Shown here in pieces: positions 8,925-17,809 of a stretch of DNA of 49,614 bases (the first letter of the stretch is position 1; the number at the start of each line of letters is the position of its first letter). The position numbers and the translations under genes are program-made. Origin of the DNA: Oceanospirillaceae bacterium. GTDB lineage: Bacteria; Pseudomonadota; Gammaproteobacteria; Pseudomonadales; Balneatricaceae. The stretch lies in NCBI GenBank assembly GCA_013215445.1, contig JABSRA010000031.1:1-49614 (forward strand), written 5' to 3'. A model generated the notes under the pieces. It was not told where the DNA came from. It made no database searches and saw only the letters and a program-made list of their open reading frames with translations.

Positions 8925-11363
8925 ATGCCACAGCCTAACACCCTAGCAAAAAGCTCATCGTTACTTGATAGTCAATGGACTCTCAGGCAAGTTGGCAGTG
9001 AAAACAGCATAGGGTTTAAGTTACCAGGTGATGTTCACTCGGCACTGCTCAGTGCCGGACAAATTCCTGACCCCTACTGGCGAGACACCGAACTTTCATT
9101 GGATTGGATTCATCAGAGCAATTGGATTAGCGAGACTATATTCGAGATAACCCTTGAGAGTGATGCACGCTTTACACTGAGTTTTGAGGTGATAGATTGC
9201 CACGCCAGAGTATCACTTAATGGCATTGAATTAGGACTGTGTGAAAGTCAGTTTTTGCGCTGGGAGTTTGATGCCACCGATGCATTAATCAGTGGCGAAA
9301 ATCATCTGCAAGTACTGTTTGAATCTAACAGTGAGACTGCCAAGGTAAAAGCAACGCAGACCGAAATCCCGATACCTTTTATTGCAGCTAATAATCGACT
9401 CCCCCACTACAACTTATTAAGAAAAGCTCAATGTCATGCCGGTTGGGACTGGAACATCGCTTTATCCCCCCTGGGTATCTATGGCGACATAACGCTAAAG
9501 CGCACCGATCATTTTCGCCTCGACGACATAATGATTCGCCAACGCCATGCAACAGGGTGCGTTTTTATAGACGTTGAAGTTCACTGTGAAGTCTTTACCC
9601 CCGGTAAAATCCCCCTACAAATATGCATCGACTCACAACAAGTTGACGAGACTTTCCAGTTGTACCCAGGCTCTGCGAGTGTAAAACTGACAGTCTGTAT
9701 AACTGAGCCAAAACTCTGGTGGCCAGTGGGGGAAGGTGAACAACATCGCTACGATTTAGCGGTTCAGCTCGGCCCGCAACAACGCCAGCTAAAAATTGGT
9801 CTACGCGCCATCCACTTAGATGTTAGTGCCGACGAAATCGGCAATAAATTCAGCCTAATGGTTAATGATAGACCGATATTCATGCGCGGCGCCAACTGGA
9901 TTCCCGCCGATGCTCTACCGGCACGGGCCACCCGGGAAGTCGTTCGAGACTTACTGCAATCCGCAGTCGATGCCAACATGAACATGATCAGAATATGGGG
10001 TGGTGGGCAGTACGAGGCCGATTGGTTCTACACTATCTGTGATGAGCTGGGAATTTTAGTCTGGCAGGATTTCATGTTCGCCTGCAACGCCTACCCGGCG
10101 CATCAACGCCGCTGGCTTGATCTGGTACGCCGCGAAGCTAGGCAACAAGTTAGACGCCTATCCTCTCACCCCTGCCTGGCACTTTGGTGTGGAGACAATG
10201 AATTAGTCGGTGCCCTAAAGTGGTTTAAAGAAACCAGCGAGGATAGAGATAGATATTTGGCTATCTATGATAGGTTGAACCACGCCCTGGAGGAAGTCAT
10301 TGAAGATGAAGCGCCCGATGTTGCTTTTTGGCCCTCATCACCTTCCGTGGGCCGGCTGAATTTTTCCGATGGTTGGCACGTCGACACCTCCGGCGACATG
10401 CATTTTTGGGATGTATGGCACAGCGCCAAAGATTTTGAACACTATCGCACCGTTAAACCCCGCTTTTGTTCAGAGTTTGGCTTTCAATCCTTTCCCTCAA
10501 TGAAGGTCATTGAAAGCTTTACCACGATAGAGGACCGCAATGTATCCTCCGCTGTTATGGAAATCCACCAGCGCAATACTGGGGGCAATAGCCGTATTGT
10601 CGAAACCATACAACGCTATTTCCGCTTCCCTGATAGTTTTGCCGATATGGTCTATTTGAGCCAAGTAGGGCAAGGGCTGGCGATGAAAACCGCGATAGAA
10701 TTCTGGCGCTCCAGCAAGCCGCGCTGTATGGGTACTTTATACTGGCAACTCAACGATACTTGGCCTGTCGCCAGCTGGTCTAGCCTTGAATATGGCGGGG
10801 CCTGGAAGTGTACTCATTACTTGGCAAAGCGTTTTTACTCACCCTTTTTAGTGACCGCAGTACCCGATGAAGAAACCGGCGAATTAATCTTGTATGCGAT
10901 CAATGATACGCGTGACTCTATCAAGGTAAGCATCGAATTACGCGGTATCTCCAGCTTAGGTATGATCCGCTCCTTAGGCTCAATTGCAGCCCAGTGCCCG
11001 ACACACAAGGCGATTGAAGTACACCGTATTGCAGCAAACTGCCTGCACGATAATGAATTTTTACACTTCAGTTGGCGCGATGAAGAGAGCTTACATGTGG
11101 ATGAAAACGAATATCTGCCCAAACGCCCCAAGGAATATTTACTGGGAACACCACAAATAAATGTCGTCCATAAAGAAGGTACTATTGTGCTCATTAGTGA
11201 CCGACCCGCGCTCTATGTTACCTACGATCACGGTGGATCATGCATATATAGCGATAATTGTTTTACGCTGTTGCCAGGCATCCCTAAAACTCTTACTGTA
11301 GTGCGAAATCGAGGGCTCGATACTACATCGTCTATAAAACCTATTAGCTATATGAAAGGATAA
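8925..11363 (+). CDS. Beta-mannosidase, glycoside hydrolase family 2
   Basis: This 812-residue GH2 enzyme should remove beta-linked mannose from manno-oligosaccharides. The N-terminal jelly-roll domain (residues 1-180, ending CHAGWDWN) is followed by an immunoglobulin-like domain and the TIM-barrel entry FMRGANWIPAD. Then come NMIRIWGGGQYE and the acid/base E426 in WCGDNE. The nucleophile E517 is in FCSEFGF. WQLNDTWPVASW is the usual mannosidase active-site tryptophan stretch. There is no signal peptide, so it acts in the cytoplasm on imported oligosaccharides, although no transporter gene is adjacent. AGGAAAACACT precedes ATG 8925. It is co-transcribed with the LacI-type regulator 4 nt downstream and probably repressed by it. 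Confidence 0.92.
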   Translation: MPQPNTLAKSSSLLDSQWTLRQVGSENSIGFKLPGDVHSALLSAGQIPDPYWRDTELSLDWIHQSNWISETIFEITLESDARFTLSFEVIDCHARVSLNGIELGLCESQFLRWEFDATDALISGENHLQVLFESNSETAKVKATQTEIPIPFIAANNRLPHYNLLRKAQCHAGWDWNIALSPLGIYGDITLKRTDHFRLDDIMIRQRHATGCVFIDVEVHCEVFTPGKIPLQICIDSQQVDETFQLYPGSASVKLTVCITEPKLWWPVGEGEQHRYDLAVQLGPQQRQLKIGLRAIHLDVSADEIGNKFSLMVNDRPIFMRGANWIPADALPARATREVVRDLLQSAVDANMNMIRIWGGGQYEADWFYTICDELGILVWQDFMFACNAYPAHQRRWLDLVRREARQQVRRLSSHPCLALWCGDNELVGALKWFKETSEDRDRYLAIYDRLNHALEEVIEDEAPDVAFWPSSPSVGRLNFSDGWHVDTSGDMHFWDVWHSAKDFEHYRTVKPRFCSEFGFQSFPSMKVIESFTTIEDRNVSSAVMEIHQRNTGGNSRIVETIQRYFRFPDSFADMVYLSQVGQGLAMKTAIEFWRSSKPRCMGTLYWQLNDTWPVASWSSLEYGGAWKCTHYLAKRFYSPFLVTAVPDEETGELILYAINDTRDSIKVSIELRGISSLGMIRSLGSIAAQCPTHKAIEVHRIAANCLHDNEFLHFSWRDEESLHVDENEYLPKRPKEYLLGTPQINVVHKEGTIVLISDRPALYVTYDHGGSCIYSDNCFTLLPGIPKTLTVVRNRGLDTTSSIKPISYMKG

Positions 11364-11367
11364 AGCG

Positions 11368-12375
11368 ATGCACACCAAGGCAGCTGTCACTTTAAAAACC
11401 ATCGCCACGCAGCTCAATGTATCTGTCACCACTGTCGCCCGAGCACTCAATAATGGCGAGCGTATCAGCCCAAGTATGATCGAGAAAGTTCAGGCGATGG
11501 CTGATCGCCTGGGCTATGTACGTAATCTTGATGGGGTAAAATTGCGCACCGGTAAAACCTTTGTATTAATGGCTTTTTTAAGTATTCCCACCGAGGAGGA
11601 AATTGGTGACTCTGGCTCCGTGGGGTTGCTTAACGGTATCCACAAGAGACTGAGTGACTCGGATTACGCGGTTAGGACAGTACCTGTCACTAAGTCTGAC
11701 TCAGGACTGGGGATGATTAAAAAAGTAGTTAACGGCCGCAACGCCGATGGGATCATCTTAGACCACACCACACCTGATGATGAGCGAGTGAAGTACCTGT
11801 TAACAACGGGCATCCCCTTTGTGACTTTTGGACGCACCAACCACAGCAGTCAACACGCCTACTTTGATCTAGATAACGAATTTGCCGCCTATCAGGGCAC
11901 TAAAGAAATGATTAAGCAGGGCTTTCAACGTATTGCATTACTAGAAGCCGATTTAGGTTATACCTATGTCTCGCAAAGGGTGGCAGGCTACAAACGCGCA
12001 CTTGAAGAGGCGGGGCTAAACTACAATGTTGATCTTATTCGACATATGGAGCAGGAGGCACCACTGGCTTTTACCGCTGCAGCACAATTATTGAATGAAA
12101 ATGTGGACGCTTTTGTCTGTGTCACTGAACAGGTTTTCATGGGCGCTCGGGCTGGCGTACACCGGGCTCTGGGCGATAAAGCGGCCAACATAGGGTTTTC
12201 ACTGCGTTCGGGCACGAACATTTGCGCCTATTTAAACTCGAGTATCTCCACCTGCTTTTACTCGCGTGTCGATGCCGGTTGGAACTTAGCGGACCTACTA
12301 CTTAAGCAAATCGCAGGCGCCCCACTTAGTCAGTGCCAAAACATAGCTAAAACCGCCCTGCGAAACTTCAAATAA
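11368..12375 (+). CDS. LacI-family transcriptional regulator
   Basis: This 335-residue regulator has an N-terminal helix-turn-helix and hinge helix: LKTIATQLNVSVTTVARALNN (from about residue 8), then ISPSMIEKVQAMADRLGYVRN. A periplasmic-binding-protein-like effector domain follows, with the typical phrases NADGIILD, IPFVTFGR and QGFQRIALLEA. It starts 4 nt after the mannosidase stop with a good AAAGGA. It most likely represses its own operon through the CG-centred palindromes at 8711-8770 and is relieved by a mannose-type sugar. The inducer is an inference from the neighbour. Confidence 0.92.
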   Translation: MHTKAAVTLKTIATQLNVSVTTVARALNNGERISPSMIEKVQAMADRLGYVRNLDGVKLRTGKTFVLMAFLSIPTEEEIGDSGSVGLLNGIHKRLSDSDYAVRTVPVTKSDSGLGMIKKVVNGRNADGIILDHTTPDDERVKYLLTTGIPFVTFGRTNHSSQHAYFDLDNEFAAYQGTKEMIKQGFQRIALLEADLGYTYVSQRVAGYKRALEEAGLNYNVDLIRHMEQEAPLAFTAAAQLLNENVDAFVCVTEQVFMGARAGVHRALGDKAANIGFSLRSGTNICAYLNSSISTCFYSRVDAGWNLADLLLKQIAGAPLSQCQNIAKTALRNFK

Positions 12376-12440
12376 CATTTCAATATCGGCATCATTTTTA
12401 GTAACATCACCACCCTTCAAACTTTATAAGCAATAATTTC

Positions 12441-13193
12441 ATGAGCCATTTTTTCGAGATCCACCGTACTAGCGACCACTGGGGCGAGCTGCATGTACTC
12501 AGTGACAGCGATAATTATTATCTAACCTTCGGCGCTGGCGGCCAGCAGAGTGGTATGCAGCTAAACCAGCCAGATAAACTGATATTTCAGTACACCCAAG
12601 CGATGATGCTGGCACTATTATTTTGTCCAGACGCAAAATCGACACTCTTGTTAGGTTTAGGGGCGGGTTCTCTGGCCAAGTCACTATTTTCCCAAGATGA
12701 TAAACTGCTCATTACCGCGGTTGAACTTCGTCAGAAAGTAGTAGACATCGCCCACGACTGGTTTGATTTACCCCGCTGTGATCGTTTGAGCATAGAAGTG
12801 GCGGATGCTTTTGCGTTCATTAAAAGCCCTCCAACCAAGAGCGACATGCTGTTCGTCGATCTTTATTTAGATCATGGTTTACAAGACATGTTATTGAGTC
12901 GCAGCTTCAGCCGAGACTGTTATAACGCCCTTAATGACGATGGCTGTCTCATCATTAACTTATGGGATGAAGGCAAGGGTTACCTACCTTTTGATTTGGT
13001 TTATCTAGAGGAGGTATTCACCTCACAAGCTCTGCTAATTGTGACGGATGAAGGTAATATCATTGTGATTATAGGTCGAGATTTTCAGCCTGACCCGCAC
13101 CCTAGAAGGCTACAGGCACTCGCCAAAAAACTGGGTACCCAGTTAGATATCCCCCTGCAAAAATTACTCAATCAATTGCAGGTGAGAAACTAA
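12441..13193 (+). CDS. Spermidine-synthase-like / Rossmann methyltransferase-fold protein
   Basis: This 250-residue protein carries the SAM/decarboxylated-SAM binding glycine loop LLLGLGAGSLAKSLF (around residues 70-84). ITAVELRQKVVDIAHDWFDLP and DRLSIEVADAFAFI follow, as in SpeE-type enzymes. The N-terminal beta-domain of true spermidine synthases is short. The active-site loop reads FVDLYLDHGLQD rather than a clear SpeE gatekeeper, so real aminopropyl transfer is doubtful. It is cytoplasmic. It is convergent with the NlpC/P60 gene and its ribosome site is weak. Confidence 0.75.
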   Translation: MSHFFEIHRTSDHWGELHVLSDSDNYYLTFGAGGQQSGMQLNQPDKLIFQYTQAMMLALLFCPDAKSTLLLGLGAGSLAKSLFSQDDKLLITAVELRQKVVDIAHDWFDLPRCDRLSIEVADAFAFIKSPPTKSDMLFVDLYLDHGLQDMLLSRSFSRDCYNALNDDGCLIINLWDEGKGYLPFDLVYLEEVFTSQALLIVTDEGNIIVIIGRDFQPDPHPRRLQALAKKLGTQLDIPLQKLLNQLQVRN

Positions 13194-13257
13194 CTTAGCC
13201 CGAATATTGTACCTAATAACACCAGTTCTCAGCTTGGCATTGCCTGCAGCATCCGGG

Positions 13258-13776
13258 TTAAATAGTAATTCCATTCTCTGGGCGCACTGCTTTCCAGTAT
13301 TTTTTACGCCAGTAAATATTATCTAAAGTGGAGATCATCACCCCGTGTGTTTCAGAGACATGCATGAAATGATTACCGTTAACAACCACACCGATATGTC
13401 GCACTGAGCGAGAGGTTTTAAACAGTACCAAATCGCCGGGCAGAAGTTCTGCACGATCAACTTGGTAGCCTAAACTAGCTTGCAGCCATGTTGTGCGAGG
13501 CACATCGACCTTGAAAACACTTTGATAGGCATTTTTGACAAAGGCAGAACAATCAATACCACTGCGACCATTACCACCATAACGGTAGGGAGTGCCCTTC
13601 CAATCATTAAAATAACCCAGCAGTTGCTGTTCAACTTGTTCCACCGAATTGCGCTGTTGCCAAGCAGAATCCGTTACATCATTATTCATGGCGCCTTGAT
13701 TGGCGCAGCCGAGGATGAGTAGCGTAGCCCCTAAAAGTAGGGATGTTTTTAATCGATAAAACAATTTTTTTCTCAC
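13258..13776 (-). CDS. NlpC/P60-family cell-wall peptidase lipoprotein, MepS-like
   Basis: This 172-residue protein has a lipoprotein signal ending LILGC (C24), so it is anchored in an envelope membrane. The NlpC/P60 domain follows, with GTPYRYGGNGRSGIDCSAF (catalytic C76), PGDLVLF, H127 in SVRHIGVVV and H139 in HFMHVSE. These residues form the Cys-His-His triad. Family members cut peptide stems or cross-links in peptidoglycan (D,D- or D,L-endopeptidase), as MepS/Spr does during growth. It has no operon partner and diverges from the DEAD-box gene. Confidence 0.9.
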   Translation of the reverse strand: MRKKLFYRLKTSLLLGATLLILGCANQGAMNNDVTDSAWQQRNSVEQVEQQLLGYFNDWKGTPYRYGGNGRSGIDCSAFVKNAYQSVFKVDVPRTTWLQASLGYQVDRAELLPGDLVLFKTSRSVRHIGVVVNGNHFMHVSETHGVMISTLDNIYWRKKYWKAVRPENGITI

Positions 13777-13840
13777 TATATTCTATAACCATTACCGGAC
13801 TTAACCATAAACGACTGCTTTGCCGCTAATCTAAGAGGGC

Positions 13841-13905
13841 ATTATTCAAGGCGATCATGCTCGCTAAGGCACGTACTGGGGTAACCTTAGCCTATTTCGA
13901 ATAAT
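13841..13905. repeat. Nested inverted repeats between nlpC-like and DEAD-box genes
   Basis: Outer arms are ATTATTC (13841-13847) and GAATAAT (13899-13905). Inner arms are GCTAAGG (13863-13869) and CCTTAGC (13885-13891). Together they could fold as a branched hairpin or serve as a protein-binding region between the divergent promoters. Confidence 0.5.
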
Positions 13906-13916
13906 TTGCAGGGTAG

Positions 13917-13922
13917 TATAAT
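13917..13922 (+). promoter_or_regulatory. -10 box candidate for the DEAD-box helicase
   Basis: A perfect TATAAT lies here with no good -35 at 17 bp. The start near 13929 would give a leader of about 140 nt. Long leaders are common in cold-regulated helicase genes. Confidence 0.4.
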
Positions 13923-14069
13923 ATTGTCACAAAAGAAAGAATTTACTTAACGCTCTGGCAAATACGATGGATATAGGCAGTAATAACACATAATTCAGCT
14001 GCCAATTAGACCACTTTAGCGCCAAGTCTGTTAAAATATTGCCATCCTTAAGATCAGAGATTTTATACT

Positions 14070-15389
14070 GTGTTTCACGAACATCAATTACACGACCGCC
14101 TAATAAAAGCACTACGTGCTTTAAAGTTTGACACCCCTACTCCCGTTCAAAAAGCAACTTTAGGCGACGCGCTTGAGGGTAGAGACATACTAGTTACCGC
14201 AGAGACCGGCAGCGGTAAAACAGCGGCTTTTTTAGTGCCTTTACTCGACAAATTATTAACCACAAAAGCGCCTGGTTATGAAGCGCGTGCGCTGATATTA
14301 ACCCCCACTCGCGAACTTGCTATACAAGTGCTCAATCATTTGGAACAGTTGGCTCAGTTCACCTTTATTAAAGGTGATACCGTCTGTGGTGGTGAGGAAT
14401 TTAAACCACAGGCAGCGCGACTAAGAAAAAACCCTGAAATACTGATCGCCACTCCCGGTCGGTTAATCGATCATTTAGACCGAGGCACTATCGATTTATC
14501 TGATATAGAAGTGTTAATTTTAGATGAAGCTGATCGCATGATTGACATGGGTTTTGAAGAAGATGTGACCCGTATTATCGGAAACTGCCCCAGTGAGCGT
14601 CAAAGCATGTTGTTTTCAGCCACCTTGGCACACAACAAAATGCCGTCCTTCATCAAGAACAGTTTATCTGACCCCGCCATCCACCAGCTAAATAGTCATC
14701 GTGAAGTTCATCAGCAAATCAGTCATCAGGTCATTACTGCCACCGATTCAGCGCTTAAAGACAAACTGCTAATTTCGCTGTTGCATAAAGAGCCCTTTGA
14801 AAAAGCGATTGTCTTTACCAACACCATAGTGGAAGCGGCAAGACTTAACGGCTATGTGCGCCGCTTTGGTATTCGGGCGGGCGTCATCCACGGTGATCTT
14901 ACCCAAGAGCAGCGCAAGCACGTCATTAAATTGCTGCAGGCCGGGACTTTGAAGATTTTAATTGCCACGGATGTTGCCGCTCGTGGAATCGACATCAAAG
15001 GGGTTGATTTAGTGATCAACCGAGACATGCCAAGAAGTGGTGACGACTACATACATCGCACTGGCAGAACGGGCCGGGCGGGCAGTGAAGGCCAAGCCAT
15101 ATCACTGATTAACCCCAGCGAGTGGAATTTGATGGCCAGTATAGAGCGCTATCTAAAAACCAAGTTTGAAATACGTAAAATAGCAGGACTAGAAGGCAGC
15201 TATAGTGGGCCTAAAAAAGTAAAATCCTCGGGTAAAGCGGCGGGTTCGAAAAAGAAAAAGATTGACAAAAAAATCGCTGCTAAGGCCAGTAAAAAATCTC
15301 CCAATCCAAAAGCGAAAAAGCGGCTTAAAAAGCTCACTAAACCTACTATGATCGATGACGGTTTAGCCCCTTTTACCCGTAAAAAGTAA
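14070..15389 (+). CDS. DEAD-box ATP-dependent RNA helicase, SrmB/RhlE-like
   Basis: This 439-residue protein starts at GTG 14070. The helicase motifs appear in order: Q-motif TPTPVQ, Walker A AETGSGKT, PTRELAIQ, TPGR, DEAD (LILDEADRMIDMGF), SAT, the IVFTNT segment, ARGID and HRTGRTGR. The last 60 residues form a strongly basic lysine-rich tail (KKKKIDKKI, KAKKRLKK), as in RNA-binding extensions of ribosome-assembly helicases. A role in rRNA or ribosome assembly is inferred. It ends in a bidirectional terminator shared with the convergent GGDEF-EAL gene. Confidence 0.93.
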   Translation: MFHEHQLHDRLIKALRALKFDTPTPVQKATLGDALEGRDILVTAETGSGKTAAFLVPLLDKLLTTKAPGYEARALILTPTRELAIQVLNHLEQLAQFTFIKGDTVCGGEEFKPQAARLRKNPEILIATPGRLIDHLDRGTIDLSDIEVLILDEADRMIDMGFEEDVTRIIGNCPSERQSMLFSATLAHNKMPSFIKNSLSDPAIHQLNSHREVHQQISHQVITATDSALKDKLLISLLHKEPFEKAIVFTNTIVEAARLNGYVRRFGIRAGVIHGDLTQEQRKHVIKLLQAGTLKILIATDVAARGIDIKGVDLVINRDMPRSGDDYIHRTGRTGRAGSEGQAISLINPSEWNLMASIERYLKTKFEIRKIAGLEGSYSGPKKVKSSGKAAGSKKKKIDKKIAAKASKKSPNPKAKKRLKKLTKPTMIDDGLAPFTRKK

Positions 15390-15424
15390 TTCTCAGCCCT
15401 TGACAGCAACGGCTGTATGTTACG

Positions 15425-15456
15425 CTCGGACTCCCTGCTAATATGGGGAGTTCGAG
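15425..15456. terminator. Terminator between convergent helicase and GGDEF-EAL genes
   Basis: CTCGGACTCCC and GGGAGTTCGAG form an 11-bp stem with one wobble around a 10-nt loop. TTTATT follows on the plus strand and abuts the minus-strand stop codon. Confidence 0.65.
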
Positions 15457-15457
15457 T

Positions 15458-17710
15458 TTATTGATTAGTATTGATGATCCGCTCTTCTAACTCGAACATA
15501 TGTTGATGTAAATAGGGAATTAGGCGATTAATCGGCTTGGGCTCTAATAGCCAATTACCTTGTAAATAATCACAATTTAGCGCTTTGAGCAGCGCCGCCA
15601 CCTCTTCACTTTCAACCCCTTCTGCCACCACCACTTTACCGAGCGATTTCGCTAGCGTGAGCACTACTTCAACCAGTGTTCTATCTTGACTATTGGTCTG
15701 CATCCCCTGAATTAAACTAGCATCAATTTTTAGTATTTCAGCAGGGTAATTGCGCAGGTAATTAATCGCTGAGTGACCCGTGCCAAAATCATCGATGGCA
15801 AACTGTACTCCCATTTTACGCATGGCGTTAACGACATTGATCCGAATCGATTTTTTATCCATGAGTAACGCTTCTGGTATTTCAAAAATAAAGCGATCAC
15901 CCGTCACAAAATTCTCGCGCAAAATTCGCTTCCAGCGTTCAAATGCCCGGTTCGAGTAATACTCACTGATAGAGTGATTAATTGCAATTTTTATGTTGAT
16001 GTCGCCTTCATCAAAACGGCGAATGTCACGACAAGCTTGTCCAAAGGCCCAGTTACCTATTTCACGTATAGCGCCAGTGCGCTCGGCCACAGCGATGAAT
16101 TTGTCTGGCATCACCAAACCTTTCTCTGGGTGATTCCAACGAATCAAAGCCTCACAGATATCAACTTGATCGGTTTTTACATTTAATACCGGTTGATAAT
16201 ACAGTTCAAACTCTCCCGCTTCTAAGCCACGTAATAAGTCTTGATGTAAATTTAAAAAACTCTCTGCCTGTTCACGCATCCCCTCATTAAAAAAGAAGTG
16301 ACGGTTGCGACCCGCATTCTTTGCCGCATACATAGCCTGATCGGAATGATGTAGCAATGTGGGGGCATCATCTCCATCAATCGGGTACATAGCGACTCCC
16401 ATACTGATGGTCAAAAAGTGTTGCTGTCCAGCAAATTCAATAGGCTGCTGTAGGTGTTTTTTTAGTTTATCTGCCAGCAAATCGGCTTTAATAACATCAT
16501 CAACATCCCGGGCAACAAACACAAATTCATCGCCAGAGATACGTGCAATTAAATCCGTACTTTTGGCGGACAGTGCCAATCGCGCTGAAAACTCCGTCAA
16601 AATCACATCACCTGCCCCCTGGCCAAGCTGATCATTGATATGCTTAAAATGGTCGATATCCATAAAGAAAACGGCAAAGTCTGTTTGATCGCGCTGCGCT
16701 TCATCGATCAATTCCCGCAGCCGTCTCGAAAAATGATAGCGATTTGGCAAGCTGGTTAATATATCGAAATTAGCCCGGTAAGCCCCCGCTTGCACATCGA
16801 CACTTCGCTGTCGATAGGCACAAATTATCCGGTAGGTAATCACCGACATCAAGATAGAAAATAACACGGCCCCCAACCAACTCCATAGCTGTTCAGTAAA
16901 GGGGCGATTTTTAACCGAGGTTTCTATGCGCCAAGTTCCACCGGCTATATCGACACTTAAGGCATAAGCATCACCCTGCTGGGATGTACTTTGGCTACCC
17001 ATCTGAAACAACCTCTCTCCACCTGGCAAAGAGACGATGCTAAAAGCTTGCAAGGGACTATTGTCGAGAAAAAGCTGTGATCTAAGATAGTGGTAAAAAT
17101 CTAGTTCTATGGACAGCAGATCACTAGTTCCCCCACTGACCTCAACAGCAAACAATTGCTGATTAAGGACCACATTAGTCTGCTGCGTAGATGTTCCCTG
17201 GCTATACTCAACATAAAAACCTTGCCCACTTATGCCATTAGCAGACGATCTTGAGCTAATTTTTTTACCCATCAAATCTTGATTTAAGCCCAGAGGGTAA
17301 ACATTGTTAATCACTCCCTGGCGACTTAAGGTGATTAATTTTATATCTGGATATCGCTGTGCCAGTGGTTCCGCTATATCCCTGAAATGTTCTTCAGTCA
17401 TTTCGTCATTACTGACAACAGCCAAATGAAATTGATGCAAAATAGCGCTATTGGTAATCATAAATTTCACCAACTGCCTCTCCACCATTTGTACCTGTGA
17501 CATCACAGCAATTTTATCTAAAGCGGATTGTTTATCATTTAATATAGAGATGAAGGTGCTTGAGGCTATCAGCAACAGCAAACCCACTAGCACAGCTAGA
17601 AAAACAGGGACGAGAGGTTTGAGTAATAGGTTTTCAACAGGAGTCACCCCACTGACGCTATGCGGGGGCTCATGTTTGGTAAACATCGTTCTACGTTCTA
17701 AACTTCGCAT
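15458..17710 (-). CDS. GGDEF-EAL cyclic-di-GMP signalling protein with periplasmic sensor
   Basis: This 750-residue inner-membrane protein has a membrane segment around 30-53. A periplasmic sensor (about 55-275) contains VINNVYPLGLNQDLMGKKI, which resembles CHASE-type sensors. A second membrane segment lies around 278-297, then GGDEF and EAL domains. The GGDEF signature is SGDEF (392-396) and there is no RxxD inhibitory site in front (KSTD). The EAL domain keeps EAL (520-522), FEIPEAL, DDFGTG, ILKID, AEGVE and the final QGNW, so phosphodiesterase activity is likely. The usual NLS is NHS here. Cyclase activity is uncertain because of the first-glycine change. Met1 or Met9 may be the start. Confidence 0.9.
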   Translation of the reverse strand: MRSLERRTMFTKHEPPHSVSGVTPVENLLLKPLVPVFLAVLVGLLLLIASSTFISILNDKQSALDKIAVMSQVQMVERQLVKFMITNSAILHQFHLAVVSNDEMTEEHFRDIAEPLAQRYPDIKLITLSRQGVINNVYPLGLNQDLMGKKISSRSSANGISGQGFYVEYSQGTSTQQTNVVLNQQLFAVEVSGGTSDLLSIELDFYHYLRSQLFLDNSPLQAFSIVSLPGGERLFQMGSQSTSQQGDAYALSVDIAGGTWRIETSVKNRPFTEQLWSWLGAVLFSILMSVITYRIICAYRQRSVDVQAGAYRANFDILTSLPNRYHFSRRLRELIDEAQRDQTDFAVFFMDIDHFKHINDQLGQGAGDVILTEFSARLALSAKSTDLIARISGDEFVFVARDVDDVIKADLLADKLKKHLQQPIEFAGQQHFLTISMGVAMYPIDGDDAPTLLHHSDQAMYAAKNAGRNRHFFFNEGMREQAESFLNLHQDLLRGLEAGEFELYYQPVLNVKTDQVDICEALIRWNHPEKGLVMPDKFIAVAERTGAIREIGNWAFGQACRDIRRFDEGDINIKIAINHSISEYYSNRAFERWKRILRENFVTGDRFIFEIPEALLMDKKSIRINVVNAMRKMGVQFAIDDFGTGHSAINYLRNYPAEILKIDASLIQGMQTNSQDRTLVEVVLTLAKSLGKVVVAEGVESEEVAALLKALNCDYLQGNWLLEPKPINRLIPYLHQHMFELEERIINTNQ

Positions 17711-17809
17711 ATTCTGCTTGTCGTCCTATATATGACTGGTATATCACTGCATAAAATAAGTATAGTTGGCATTTTGAAAATTGTCGCCAATCTTAAATTA
17801 CTTACATAT

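Noticed and set aside
13927..14112. A minus-strand 61-codon frame overlapping the DEAD-box start
   Set aside because: It overlaps the helicase promoter and start in antisense and has no ribosome site; its hydrophobic character is likely chance.
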